From: Propioniciclava sinopodophylli
GTDB lineage: Bacteria > Actinomycetota > Actinomycetes > Propionibacteriales > Propionibacteriaceae
Length of the DNA stretch: 64,000 nucleotides
Direction: 5' to 3'
Assembly: GCF_004324755.1 (NCBI RefSeq)
Contig: NZ_SDMQ01000007.1
Coordinates: forward strand, 114,217 to 178,216
Position 1 is the stretch's first letter. Each line of letters begins with the position of its first letter. Below the pieces are notes generated by a model. The model made no database searches. It was not told where the DNA came from and saw only the letters and a list, made by a program, of their open reading frames with translations. A program made the translations under genes and the position numbers. Positions 49,320-58,490 of the stretch are shown here, piece after piece.

Positions 49320-50312
49320 ATGCCGATCAAGGCGAGCACCGGCGCGGCGTACGCGCGCGTCGAGGGAATCGGGGCGGCCATCCCGTCCCGGGTCGTCGAC
49401 AACCACGAGATGACCCAGTTCATCGAGACCTCGGACGAGTGGATCCAGCAGCGCACCGGAATCGTCGAGCGCCGCTGGGCCGCCGAGGACGAGACCGTCG
49501 AGTCGCTGAGCCTCGAGGCCGCCCGCAACGCGCTCGCGCACGCCGGGGTCGAGGCCTCCGACATCGACGCCGTGATCGTCTCCACGGTCAGCCACCTGAT
49601 CCAGACCCCGTCGCTGGCCGCCATCGTCGCCGCCAAGCTCGGCACCGACGGCGCGGCGGCCTTCGACATCGCCGCCGCCTGCGCCGGCTTCTCGTACGGC
49701 CTGGCCCAGGCCGACTCGCTGGTCCGCTCGGGCGCCGCACGCCGGGTGCTCGTGATCGGCGCGGAGACCCTCAGCCGCATCACCGACACCAGTGACCGCG
49801 CGACGGCCTTCCTGTTCGCCGATGGTGCCGGCGCCGCGGTCGTCGGCCCCTCCGACGTGCCCTCGATGGGCCCGGTGGTGTGGGGCTCCGACGGCGACCA
49901 GGCCCACGTCATCAACATGAACCGGACGTGGCCCGAGGCGGTGGAGTCCGGCCTGCCCAGCCAACTCACGATGCAGGGCCAGGCGGTGTTCCGCTGGGCG
50001 ACCGGCTTCATCGCCGACGCCGCCCGCCGCACGCTGGACGCGGCGGGTCTCGCCCCCGAGGAGCTCGACCTTTTCGTACCCCACCAGGCCAACAACCGCA
50101 TCACCGACTCGATGCTGCGCCACCTGAAGCTGCCCGACACCGTGACCGTGGGCCGGACGATCCGCCACTTCGGCAACAACTCCGCCGCGTCCATCCCGAT
50201 CGCGCTCGACGCGATGATCGCCTCCGGCGAGGCGAAGTCGGGTGACACCTGCCTGATCATCGGCTTCGGCGCCGGCCTGGTCTACGCCGGCCAGGTCATC
50301 ACGATCCCCTGA
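49320..50312 (+). CDS. fabH: 3-oxoacyl-ACP synthase III (KAS III)
   Basis: 330 aa. Condenses acyl-CoA primers with malonyl-ACP to start fatty acid synthesis. The Cys-His-Asn triad is present: C in AAACAGFSYG (about 121), H in VPHQANN (about 254), N in FGNNSAAS (about 284). DEWIQQRTGI at the N-terminus is typical. Branched or straight primer preference cannot be read from this. It starts one base after fabD (TGACATG). Confidence 0.96.
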   Translation: MPIKASTGAAYARVEGIGAAIPSRVVDNHEMTQFIETSDEWIQQRTGIVERRWAAEDETVESLSLEAARNALAHAGVEASDIDAVIVSTVSHLIQTPSLAAIVAAKLGTDGAAAFDIAAACAGFSYGLAQADSLVRSGAARRVLVIGAETLSRITDTSDRATAFLFADGAGAAVVGPSDVPSMGPVVWGSDGDQAHVINMNRTWPEAVESGLPSQLTMQGQAVFRWATGFIADAARRTLDAAGLAPEELDLFVPHQANNRITDSMLRHLKLPDTVTVGRTIRHFGNNSAASIPIALDAMIASGEAKSGDTCLIIGFGAGLVYAGQVITIP

Positions 50313-50371
50313 CCGACCCAGTTTCCGGCCGATCCCGGCCGGGTAGGAACCCAACCACAAGGAGTAGGAAC

Positions 50372-50614
50372 ATGGCCACCACCGAAGAGATCCGCGCCCA
50401 GCTCGCCGAACTCGTGAACGACGTCGCCGGCGTGCCGGTCGAGGACGTGCAGCTCGACAAGTCCTTCGTCGACGACCTCGACGTCGACAGCCTCGCCATG
50501 GTCGAGATCATCGTCGGCTGCGAGGAGAAGTTCGGCGTGACGATCCCCGACGAGGAGAGCAAGAACCTCAAGACCGTCGGCGACGCCGTCGCCTACATCG
50601 AGCAGCACAGCTGA
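50372..50614 (+). CDS. acpP: Acyl carrier protein
   Basis: 80 aa, acidic. The phosphopantetheine serine is in DLDVDSLAM (S40). A strong ribosome site (AAGGAG, 6-7 nt before the ATG) and a downstream stem-loop suggest high and separate expression, as expected for ACP, which is needed in excess over the enzymes of the pathway. Confidence 0.97.
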   Translation: MATTEEIRAQLAELVNDVAGVPVEDVQLDKSFVDDLDVDSLAMVEIIVGCEEKFGVTIPDEESKNLKTVGDAVAYIEQHS

Positions 50615-50620
50615 CCAGGC

Positions 50621-50671
50621 CGGACGCCCGGGTGCCTGGGCCCGTCGAAGGCCACCGAACCCGGGCGTCCG
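50621..50671 (+). promoter_or_regulatory. Long stem-loop between acpP and fabF
   Basis: CGGACGCCCGGGT (50621-50633) and ACCCGGGCGTCCG (50659-50671) form a perfect 13-bp stem closing a 25-nt loop that contains a degenerate dispersed repeat (CCTGGGCCCGTCGAAGG). No T-run. It could protect the acpP 3' end after processing or cause partial termination, raising ACP over FabF. Confidence 0.65.
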
Positions 50672-50708
50672 CCCACCCCTCCTGTCCCACCCACCGTTAG
50701 GAACTCCG

Positions 50709-51980
50709 ATGAAGGCTGCACCCATGAAGGACATCGTCATCACTGGCATGGGCGCCACGACCCCCCTGGGCGGCGACCTGGCCAGCACCTGGCAGGCCAT
50801 GCTCGCCGGTGAGTCCGGCATCGTCGAGATCACCGAGGAGTGGGCACCCGACCTCCCCGTGCGCATCGCCGGCTACGTCAAGGTCGACCCCAGCGAGAAG
50901 ATCGACCGCGTCAAGGCCCGTCGCCTGGACCGCAACACCCAGCTCGCCCTGATCGCCGCCGAGGAGGCCTGGCTCGACGCCGGCCTGGGCCTCGGCGAGG
51001 ACAACCCGATCGACCCCGAGACGCTGGCCGTCTGCCTCGGCAGCGGCATCGGCGGCCTCCACACCCTGCTCGGCCAGTGGGACGTGTACAAGGAGCGCGG
51101 CCCCCGACGGGTGACGCCCTTCACGATCCCCATGCTGATGGCCAACGCGTCCGCCGCCAACGTGGGCCTGCTGGTCAACGCGGCCGCCGCCGTGCACGCG
51201 CCGGTCTCTGCCTGCGCGTCGTCCAACGAGGCGATCTCGCTGGCCGTAGACCAGATCCGCCTCGGCCGCGCCGGCATCGTCGTGGCCGGCGGCACCGAGG
51301 CCACGATCCACCCGCTGCCGATCGGTGCCTTCGCGCAGATGCAGGCCCTCAGCAGGCGCAACGACGACCCGGCGGCCGCGTCCCGCCCGTGGGACAAGGG
51401 CCGCGACGGCTTCGTCCTCTCGGAGGGCTCGGCCGTCCTGGTGCTGGAGTCGTTGGAGCACGCGCAGGCCCGCGGCGCCAAGATCTACGGCACGATCGCC
51501 GGCGCCGGCGTCTCCGACGACAACCACGACATCGTGCAGCCGGACCCGGGCGGCCTCGGCCAGTCCCGCGCCATGGAGAAGGCCCTGCGCAACTCGGGCC
51601 TGCAGGCGTCCGACATCATCCACGTGAACGCGCACGGCACCTCGACCCCGCAGGGTGACATGACCGAGGCCGGCTCGATCCGCCGCGCGCTCGGCGCCTC
51701 CGCCGACCAGGTCGTCGTGACCTCGACCAAGTCGATGACCGGTCACCTGCTGGGCGCTGCGGGCGCGCTGGAGACCGTCGCCACCGTCCTGGCGCTCAAG
51801 GAGCGCCTGGTGCCGCCGACGATCAACCTGCACGACCCCGAGGACGGCCTCTCGATCGATGTCGCGGCGAACGAGCCGCGCCCGCTGCCCGAGGGCGACC
51901 TCGCGGCACTGAACAACTCATTCGGCTTCGGCGGGCACAACGTCGCCGTCGCGGTCACCAACGCCAACGTCACCCGCTGA
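50709..51980 (+). CDS. fabF: 3-oxoacyl-ACP synthase II (KAS II)
   Basis: 423 aa. Elongating ketosynthase. Cys in VSACASSNEA (about 168), His in HVNAHGTSTPQGD (about 310) and His in MTGHLLGAAG (about 345) form the Cys-His-His triad, and FGFGGHN is near the end. ATG 50709 has TAGGAA upstream; an internal ATG five codons later is an alternative. Last gene of the fab operon; convergent with the PfkB kinase gene 9 nt further. Confidence 0.96.
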   Translation: MKAAPMKDIVITGMGATTPLGGDLASTWQAMLAGESGIVEITEEWAPDLPVRIAGYVKVDPSEKIDRVKARRLDRNTQLALIAAEEAWLDAGLGLGEDNPIDPETLAVCLGSGIGGLHTLLGQWDVYKERGPRRVTPFTIPMLMANASAANVGLLVNAAAAVHAPVSACASSNEAISLAVDQIRLGRAGIVVAGGTEATIHPLPIGAFAQMQALSRRNDDPAAASRPWDKGRDGFVLSEGSAVLVLESLEHAQARGAKIYGTIAGAGVSDDNHDIVQPDPGGLGQSRAMEKALRNSGLQASDIIHVNAHGTSTPQGDMTEAGSIRRALGASADQVVVTSTKSMTGHLLGAAGALETVATVLALKERLVPPTINLHDPEDGLSIDVAANEPRPLPEGDLAALNNSFGFGGHNVAVAVTNANVTR

Positions 51981-51989
51981 CCGAAGGCC

Positions 51990-52814
51990 TCACAGGCGCG
52001 GGTCGGGCTGGGCCCCTGCGTGGCGGACGCTGTCCGCCGCGGCGGCCAGCGCGGCCCGCGCAGCCGTCGCCTTGTCCGCCCCCTGCACGATGGCGGACGC
52101 CAGCGTGCCGATGAGCGCGTCCGCGGCGCCCACCGTGTCAGCGACCTGGTCGGCGGGCACGACCTCCCCGGTGAACCGTTGGCCGTCCCACTCCAGGCCC
52201 TCCTTGCCGCGCAGCACGACCAGCGAGGCCGGACACACGCCGGACGCCTCGAGCCGCGGCAGGTCGGCGGCGGGCAGGACGAGCGGGTCGGCCGCCGCGA
52301 TGACGTCGGCGGGCAGGTCCGCCCACGGCGCCAGGTTGACCATCACGCGCGCACCGTAGCGGCGGGCGAAGCGCACGGCATCCGCGACCGTGTCGACGGG
52401 CGTCTCCAGCTGCGTGAGCAGCAGATCTCCCTCCCCCAGCCCACGAATGGGACGCAGTGGGTTCGGGCCGACCTTCGCGTTCGCGCCCGGCAGGACGATG
52501 ATCGCGTTGGTGTGGCCGTCGGACAGGATGATGGCGTGCCCTGTCGGCACCAGCGGGATCCGCTCGACCTGGAGCTTGATGCCCTGGGCGAACAGCCGGT
52601 TCAGCGACGCGCGCCCGGCGTCGTCGTCGCCCACCGCGCCGACCATCACCACCTCGGAGCCGCCCCGGCGCGCCGCGACCGCCTGGTTCGCCCCCTTGCC
52701 TCCGGCGTAGCGGGACAAGGAGTGCCCGACCACTTTCTCACCGGGTTGCGGATAGGCGCCGACCGTGGTCTCGAGGTCGACGTTGATGGAACCGAGGACG
52801 ATGACGCGGCCCAT
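51990..52814 (-). CDS. PfkB-family carbohydrate kinase (ribokinase-like)
   Basis: 274 aa. Motif 1 (YAGGKGANQAVAARRGG, about 36-52) and the GSINVDLE start are typical of ribokinase. The C-terminal catalytic motif reads DTVGAADALIG instead of DTTGAGDAF: the catalytic Asp remains, but one anion-hole Gly is Ala, and the domain is a little shorter than usual. Ribose, another pentose or a nucleoside are possible substrates. Strong ribosome site (GGAGGCAGGAGG) before ATG 52814. No transport genes adjacent. Confidence 0.82.
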   Translation of the reverse strand: MGRVIVLGSINVDLETTVGAYPQPGEKVVGHSLSRYAGGKGANQAVAARRGGSEVVMVGAVGDDDAGRASLNRLFAQGIKLQVERIPLVPTGHAIILSDGHTNAIIVLPGANAKVGPNPLRPIRGLGEGDLLLTQLETPVDTVADAVRFARRYGARVMVNLAPWADLPADVIAAADPLVLPAADLPRLEASGVCPASLVVLRGKEGLEWDGQRFTGEVVPADQVADTVGAADALIGTLASAIVQGADKATAARAALAAAADSVRHAGAQPDPRL

Positions 52815-52920
52815 GGCCTCCTGCCTCCTTCACCGTGTGCGTGCCTCCATCTCACCACCAAACAGCGGCACCGGGGAGCCAATGCACGACCTCGTGTCGT
52901 AGGAGGCTGCGTGCGGCCGC

Positions 52921-53418
52921 TCAGCCGACCTCGGTCAACCAGCGCACGGGTTCCCCCTCGGCGGCCTGGCGGAAGACGTCGAGCTCGGCGTCCCAGGCGG
53001 CGCCCAGCAGGTCGTCCAAGGCGGCGCGCAGGGCCCGGTCGTCACCGCGGCTGGTCACCAGCGCGTGGCGGATGCGGTCCTCGGGCACGAGGATGTCGCC
53101 GTGCAAACCCATCGTCGCGTGATGGATGCCCAGCGACGGCGTATAGGCGTAGCGCTCACCCTCAGAGGTCGCGGTGGCGGTTTCGGTGACCTCGAAGCGT
53201 AGGCGCGGCCACCGCTTGAGCGCGCTCGCGAGCGTGGTGGCGGTGCCGACCGGTCCGCGCCACACGTACTCGGCGCGGTAGGCGGCTCGCTCGGCCGGCT
53301 GCGGGCGCCAGTCGAGGGAAACGGGCACACCGAGGACGCCGCCCACGGCCCACTCCACGTGCGGGCACATCGGCGACGGCGCGGACAGGACCTGTAGGAC
53401 CCCGTTCGTCGTGGTCAT
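52921..53418 (-). CDS. DUF3145 family protein
   Basis: 165 aa, matching the actinobacterial DUF3145 family, which sits near the fab operon in Streptomyces as well. Visible features: SAPSPMCPHVEWAVGGVLG near the N-terminus, several Trp, and GDILVPEDRIR. Function unknown. ATG 53418 has AGGAGGGGGAG upstream. The repeated association with fabF suggests a link to lipid synthesis, but this is only context. Confidence 0.82.
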   Translation of the reverse strand: MTTTNGVLQVLSAPSPMCPHVEWAVGGVLGVPVSLDWRPQPAERAAYRAEYVWRGPVGTATTLASALKRWPRLRFEVTETATATSEGERYAYTPSLGIHHATMGLHGDILVPEDRIRHALVTSRGDDRALRAALDDLLGAAWDAELDVFRQAAEGEPVRWLTEVG

Positions 53419-53534
53419 GGCGCTCCCCCTCCTGGTCTGAAGTGCTGCCTTCCCCTGCATCACCTCGTACCAGCGCGGAATCACGCCGTTGTGGTTCATT
53501 GTGCACCCCGCGTCAAGCCGGGGCGCGGCCACGC

Positions 53535-55220
53535 TCAGGCTCGGGACGCCTCCGCCAGCAGTTCCGTCGCGTGGGCACGGGCGGCGTCGGTGCCGTCGAG
53601 GCCCGCCATCATGCGGGCGAGTTCGTCGACGCGCTCGGCGCGGGCGACCTCCCGGACGCCGGAGGTGGTGACCTGGCCGTCGTCGGCCTTGAGGACGACG
53701 TAGTGCCGGTCGGCGAACGCGGCCACCTGCGCCAGGTGGGTGACGACGATGACCTGCGCGTGCTCGGCCAGACGGGCGAGACGGCGCCCGATCTCGAGGG
53801 CCACGGCACCGCCGACGCCGGCGTCCACCTCGTCGAACACGAACGTGCGGCCGTCCGCGCCCGCCGCGAGGACGACCTCGAGGGCCAGCCGCACGCGCGA
53901 CAGCTCCCCGCCGGAGGCGACCTTCGCCAGCGGTGCGGGCGCGGAGCCAGGGTTGGCGGAGAAGAGCAGGGCCACGGCGTCCGCGCCATGGGGGCCGAGG
54001 TCCTCCAGCGGGCTGACATCGAACGCGAGGCGCGCGTTCGGCATCGCCAGGGCGGCGAGCTCGGCCTCGACGAGGCGAGCCAGCTCGGCCGCGGACGCCT
54101 CGCGGGCTGCCGTGATGCGGGCGGCGAGCCCCTCCAGCTCGCCGCGCCCGGTCGCGAGCAGGCCCCCCAGCTGGGCGATGCGGTCGTCCGAGCCGGTGAG
54201 CCGCGTCACGTCGACCGCGGCCTGCTGCGCCCAGGCGAGCACCTCGTCGATCGTCTCGCCGTACCGGCGGGTGAGCCCCTGCAGGGTGGCCAGCCGCTCG
54301 GCGATCCACTCCAGGCGGGCGGGGTCGGCATCCAGGCCGGCCATGTAGGAGGCCAGGTCGCCCGCGGCGTCCGCCAGCAGGAAGGACGCCTCGTCGACCC
54401 GGCGGGCCAGCGACTCCGCCTGCTCGTCCTCGGGGGCGATGGCCGCCAGCGCCTTGCGGGCGGTACCCACCAGCCCGAGAGCGCTCGGCCCGTCGGTGGC
54501 GGACTCGTCGTCGCCGGCCAGGGCGACGATGGCCGCGCGGGCGCCCAGGCGCAGGTCGTCGACGGATTGCAGGCGGCGCTGCTCGGTGACCAGTGCCGCG
54601 TCCTCGCCGGGCTGGGGGTCGGCCTTCTCGACCTCGGCCAAGCCGAACTCCAGCAGCGCCAGCTCGCGGGCGCGTGCCTGCGCGTCGGTGGTCAGCTGCA
54701 CCAGTTCGGCCGCCCAGGCGCGCTGTTGCACCCACCGCGTCCGGTAGTCGGCCAACAGGGCGGACGCCTCGGGCCCGCCGAAGGCGTCCAGCACCTCGCG
54801 CTGGCGCTCGGCCGAGCCGAGTCGGATCTGCTCGCTCTGGCCGTGGATCGTGATGCGCTCCCCCACGGCCTCCGCCAGCCCGGGCGCGGTGACCTGGGCC
54901 CCGCCCAGCAGCGCCCGGGACCGCGACGGCATCAGGACGCGCGAGAGCAGCACCTCGGCGTCCTCGACCTGCCCGCCGGCGGCGTCCACGGCCGCGGCCA
55001 GCTCGGGGTCGATGCTGAGGCGTCCCTCGACCAGGGCACGGTCGGCGCCGTGGCGGATGAGGCGGCTCTCGGCCTTGCCGCCGGTGAGCAGACCGAGCCC
55101 GGAGACGACCATGGTCTTGCCCGCGCCGGTCTCGCCCGTGACGGCGGTGAACCCCGGACCGAGCTCGAGCGTGGCGTCGTCGATCACGCCGAGGCGGGCG
55201 ATGCGGAGCTCAGTCAGCAT
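53535..55220 (-). CDS. recN: DNA repair protein RecN
   Basis: 561 aa, full length. SMC-like ATPase that acts early at double-strand breaks. Walker A GETGAGKT (29-36), a central coiled coil (about 150-360) and the C-terminal VKVASGGELSR-like signature (LAKVASGGELSRV), Walker B VFDEVDAGVGG and VTHLAQVAA. The start overlaps the end of nadK by 11 nt. The tlyA-nadK-recN order is the same as Rv1694-Rv1696. Confidence 0.95.
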   Translation of the reverse strand: MLTELRIARLGVIDDATLELGPGFTAVTGETGAGKTMVVSGLGLLTGGKAESRLIRHGADRALVEGRLSIDPELAAAVDAAGGQVEDAEVLLSRVLMPSRSRALLGGAQVTAPGLAEAVGERITIHGQSEQIRLGSAERQREVLDAFGGPEASALLADYRTRWVQQRAWAAELVQLTTDAQARARELALLEFGLAEVEKADPQPGEDAALVTEQRRLQSVDDLRLGARAAIVALAGDDESATDGPSALGLVGTARKALAAIAPEDEQAESLARRVDEASFLLADAAGDLASYMAGLDADPARLEWIAERLATLQGLTRRYGETIDEVLAWAQQAAVDVTRLTGSDDRIAQLGGLLATGRGELEGLAARITAAREASAAELARLVEAELAALAMPNARLAFDVSPLEDLGPHGADAVALLFSANPGSAPAPLAKVASGGELSRVRLALEVVLAAGADGRTFVFDEVDAGVGGAVALEIGRRLARLAEHAQVIVVTHLAQVAAFADRHYVVLKADDGQVTTSGVREVARAERVDELARMMAGLDGTDAARAHATELLAEASRA

Positions 55221-56166
55221 CCTCGACCCCGCGGGCGGCGGCCTTGCGGGCCTCGGCGTCGCGCTCCGCCTGGCCGCGCCAGCCGTGGATGGGCAGGGCG
55301 AACTTCTTGACCAGGCGCTGCACGAACGGCTGCTCCGACGTGCGGGCCAGCCGCAGCTTGTGCGGGCTGCGGCGGACGGTGACCTCGCTGAGCGGCGACA
55401 CGTCGGTGCTGCGCCGGCCGTCGCACCACAGGACGCCGCCCGAGGGCGGGTTCTCCAGCATGCGGATCACGACCGTGGAAGTGGGGCTGAGCACGAGCGG
55501 CCGCGCGAACAGCGCGTGCGCCAGCAGCGGCACCACGAGGAGGGCGTCCAGGTCCGGCCACAGGACCGGGCCCTGGGCGGAGAAGGCGTAGGCGGTGGAG
55601 CCGGTGGGCGTGGAAACGAGGACGCCGTCGGTGCCCCAGCGCGACAGCGGGTGGCCGTCGATGTCGAGCACCACCTCGACCATGCGCTCGCGGGCGGCCT
55701 TCTCCAGCGACACCTCGTTGATCGCGAAACTGGACCAGACCACGGCGCCGCCCGGCTGCTCGCGCAGCTCGACCTCGAGGCAGAGGCGTTCCTCGACCCG
55801 GTAGTCGCGCTTCACGACGCGGTCGACCAGGTCGTGGGCCTCGCTGGTCTCCAGCTCGGCGAGGAAGCCGACGTGGCCGAGGTTGACGCCCAGCATGGGG
55901 TAGCCGGCGAGCACCGCCCACTCGGCGGCCCGAAGGATCGTGCCGTCGCCGCCGAACACGACGACGAGCTCGACGTCGGCGCCCGGCGTCTCGCAGAACA
56001 CCTCGATGCCCTCGGCGGGCAGCGAGCCGGCCAGCGCCTCGTACGCGTTGTCGCGGACCCAGCACACGAAACCGTGGCCGACGAGGCGCGCGATGAAGTC
56101 GCGGGCCGCCTCCAGGGCTTCGGGCCGCTGGTGGTGGATGCCCAGCGCGATGTGTCGTCGAGTCAC
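55210..56166 (-). CDS. nadK: NAD kinase
   Basis: 318 aa. Phosphorylates NAD+ to NADP+. GGDGTILRA (about 72) and the substrate-binding NEVSLEK and STPTGSTAY are intact. The C-terminal 25 residues are charged and probably disordered. It lies between tlyA (10-nt gap) and recN (11-nt overlap), one transcription unit. Confidence 0.96.
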   Translation of the reverse strand: MTRRHIALGIHHQRPEALEAARDFIARLVGHGFVCWVRDNAYEALAGSLPAEGIEVFCETPGADVELVVVFGGDGTILRAAEWAVLAGYPMLGVNLGHVGFLAELETSEAHDLVDRVVKRDYRVEERLCLEVELREQPGGAVVWSSFAINEVSLEKAARERMVEVVLDIDGHPLSRWGTDGVLVSTPTGSTAYAFSAQGPVLWPDLDALLVVPLLAHALFARPLVLSPTSTVVIRMLENPPSGGVLWCDGRRSTDVSPLSEVTVRRSPHKLRLARTSEQPFVQRLVKKFALPIHGWRGQAERDAEARKAAARGVEDAD

Positions 56167-56176
56167 GCCCGCCAGC

Positions 56177-56929
56177 CTAACGCGCCCCGCCGACAGTGAC
56201 CGGAGCGGCCACGAGCTTGAGGAAGACCTCGCGGTTGCCCGACTCGCCGGGCAACCGGCTCATCCCCCGCCAGACCTCGTGCCAGCCCGCCTCGGTGGCG
56301 GCCGCGGCGACGAGGTCCGCCGCCTCGCCGGTCCGGGCCGGGTCGGCGATGACCCCGCGCGAGTCGAGGGCGGCGCGGCCGAGCTCGAACTGGGGCTTGA
56401 CCATGAGCAGCGCCTCGGCGCCGTCGCGGGCCACCTGGCGCAGGGGCCCGACCAGCAGCGTCAGCGAGATGAACGAGACGTCAGCCACCACGAGGTCGAC
56501 CGGGCCCGCCACGTGGGCGGGAGTGAGGTCGCGCAGGTTGAGGCCCTCGTGGGACGTGACGCGGGGGTCGGACGCCACGGTGTCGACCAGCTGCCCGTGC
56601 CCGACGTCGACGGCCGTGACGTGGGCGGCGCCGCGCGCCAGCAGCACCTGGGTGAAGCCGCCGGTGGACGCCCCGGCGTCCAGGGCGCGCACGCCGGTCA
56701 CGTCGGTCGCGGACGCGTCGAGGGCCCCGATCAACTTGTGCGCGGCCCGGGAGACCCAGGGGTCCGCCTCGGCCGTGATGGCGTCGGCCTCGTTCACGGG
56801 CGCGGACGCCTTGCGGGCGGGGCGTCCGTTGACGAGCACCCGGCCGGCGGCGATCAGGTCGGACGCCTGCCCGCGCGAGCGCGCCAGCCCCCGGGCGACC
56901 AGGGCGGCGTCGAGCCGCTCGCGCGCCAT
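56177..56929 (-). CDS. tlyA: TlyA-family rRNA 2'-O-methyltransferase
   Basis: 250 aa. An N-terminal S4 RNA-binding domain (RLDAALVARGLARSRGQASDLIAAGRVLVNG) and an FtsJ-like methyltransferase domain with the SAM motif ALDAGASTGGFTQ (about 82-94). Homologues methylate 16S C1409 and 23S C1920 (E. coli numbering) and make ribosomes sensitive to capreomycin. It starts one base from the stop of the small upstream gene. Confidence 0.93.
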   Translation of the reverse strand: MARERLDAALVARGLARSRGQASDLIAAGRVLVNGRPARKASAPVNEADAITAEADPWVSRAAHKLIGALDASATDVTGVRALDAGASTGGFTQVLLARGAAHVTAVDVGHGQLVDTVASDPRVTSHEGLNLRDLTPAHVAGPVDLVVADVSFISLTLLVGPLRQVARDGAEALLMVKPQFELGRAALDSRGVIADPARTGEAADLVAAAATEAGWHEVWRGMSRLPGESGNREVFLKLVAAPVTVGGAR

Positions 56930-56930
56930 A

Positions 56931-57158
56931 TCAGCGTCGCGGCAGCGGCGGCTGCTGGGTCGGGTTCAGCGCCTGCTGGACCACGTCGAGCACGGCGGCG
57001 ATGTCGTCGTGGTGGGCGTGGACGTCGTCGGAGAGGGAGAACTCCGCCAGGGCTGCATCGATGGCGGCGTGCCCGGTGACGGCCAGCGCGGCGAGCGGGG
57101 CGTCCTCGCTCTCGGCCTCGTGCTCGCGGTTGGCGGGTTCGGTGCTCACGCCCCGCAT
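56931..57158 (-). CDS. Small conserved protein upstream of tlyA
   Basis: 75 aa from ATG 57158; GTG 57149 (72 aa) is equally possible. Acidic, with a predicted helical core (AAIDAALAEFSLSDDVHAHHDDIAAVLDVVQQAL) and a Pro-rich end. A gene of this size occupies the same place before tlyA in M. tuberculosis (Rv1693). Function unknown. Confidence 0.68.
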   Translation of the reverse strand: MRGVSTEPANREHEAESEDAPLAALAVTGHAAIDAALAEFSLSDDVHAHHDDIAAVLDVVQQALNPTQQPPLPRR

Positions 57159-57171
57159 GCTAGCCGCACGC

Positions 57172-57789
57172 TCAGTCGTCGTCGCCCAGGCCGCGCGCCA
57201 TGAGGGCGTCCCCCGTGGTGCGTGCGTAGGCCACCGCCTGCACGACCACGGGGGTGACGGACGCGAGTGGGTTGCGGTCGACGCCGCGCGCGCGGGCGGC
57301 GTCGCGGACCTCGCCGAAGGAGGCGATCACGTACGGGATGGACCGCACGAGCACGGCGACGGCCAGCCCGAAGCGCTCGGGGTTGGCGCCGAACCGGCGC
57401 AAGGGGCCGACGGCGGCCACCAGCGCGTCGATGAGGCTGGGCATCGGCGTGGTGATGAGGATCAGCCGCCCGGCGTACAGGGCGGCCAGCGTCGTCCCGA
57501 CGACCTTGACGGCCATGACGGGCTCGCCGAAGAACACGTGGTAGCCGGCGACCAGGGCGAACAGCACCACGAGCGCAACGGGCATGCCCCAGGCCAGCCG
57601 GAGGGGCGCCCGGGTGGTCGCCACCAGCGCCAGGGTCAGGGCCAGCGCGCCCAGCACCACCAGCGGGCCGCCGAAGACGGCCGGGAGCGTCAGCGCCAGG
57701 AAGACCAGGTACTTCCAGCCCACCCCCATGCGGTGCCACACGGTCGTGCCCGGCACGTGGATGCCGAGGAGCGCCCGCGCCGCGTTCAC
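57172..57789 (-). CDS. bioN: ECF transporter transmembrane subunit (BioN/EcfT)
   Basis: 205 aa from GTG 57789. Five or six hydrophobic segments. The cytoplasmic coupling motif appears as ARARGVDRNP (about 164-173), the Ala-Arg-Gly box of EcfT proteins. It couples the ATPase to the substrate-binding BioY. The start overlaps the bioM stop (GTGA). Third gene of bioY-bioM-bioN. Confidence 0.9.
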   Translation of the reverse strand: MNAARALLGIHVPGTTVWHRMGVGWKYLVFLALTLPAVFGGPLVVLGALALTLALVATTRAPLRLAWGMPVALVVLFALVAGYHVFFGEPVMAVKVVGTTLAALYAGRLILITTPMPSLIDALVAAVGPLRRFGANPERFGLAVAVLVRSIPYVIASFGEVRDAARARGVDRNPLASVTPVVVQAVAYARTTGDALMARGLGDDD

Positions 57790-58490
57790 GCCATCATCCG
57801 CTCGTAGTGGGCGATCGACTCGGCCGGGGCGCCGTCGGCGACGATGCGACCCTCGTCCACCACGAGCACCCGGTCGGCGTCGCGGGCCAGGTCGAGGTCG
57901 TGCGTGGCGAGGACGACCCGCTGGTCGAGCTCGGCGACGATGCGTCGCAGCGCCAGCCGGTTGCGCAAGTCCAGCAGGGTGGTCGGCTCGTCGGCCACCA
58001 GGACGGCGGGCTCGACCGCCAGGACGGCCGTGAGTGCGACCAGTTGGCGCTCGCCCCCCGACAGGTCGTAGATGCTCTGCTCGGCGACGTGCGCCAGGCC
58101 GCGGGCTGCCAACAGGCCCCGGGCGGCCTCGCGACGGCCGGTGCGGTCGCGCACGGTACGGCGGAGGCTGAGCTCGACGTCCTCCAGCGGAGTGGGCATC
58201 ACGAGCTGGCTCAGGGGGTCGGTGAAGACGAACCCCACCCGGCGGCGGACGCTCTTCCCGTCGGTGGCCGGGTCCAACCCGTCGACCGTCACGCGCCCTG
58301 AGGACGCCAGCACGAGCCCGTTCAGGAGGCGGAGCAGGGTCGACTTGCCGGAACCATTGGCGCCCACGAACGCCACGCGCCGCTCACCGAGGTCCAGGGT
58401 GATGTCGTCAAGCAGCGTCCGGGTGCCCCAGCCCTGCCCCGGCGCACGGGGCACCGGGACGCGGACGGAGACGGACTGCAGCGAGATCAT
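57786..58490 (-). CDS. bioM: ECF transporter ATPase (BioM/EcfA)
   Basis: 234 aa. Walker A GANGSGKST (43-51), Q loop VFTDPLSQLVMPT, signature LSGGERQ (about 142), Walker B VLVADEPTTLLD and H loop ATHDLDL. Provides ATP hydrolysis for biotin uptake. The ATG shares one base with the bioY stop (TGATG). Confidence 0.92.
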   Translation of the reverse strand: MISLQSVSVRVPVPRAPGQGWGTRTLLDDITLDLGERRVAFVGANGSGKSTLLRLLNGLVLASSGRVTVDGLDPATDGKSVRRRVGFVFTDPLSQLVMPTPLEDVELSLRRTVRDRTGRREAARGLLAARGLAHVAEQSIYDLSGGERQLVALTAVLAVEPAVLVADEPTTLLDLRNRLALRRIVAELDQRVVLATHDLDLARDADRVLVVDEGRIVADGAPAESIAHYERMMA

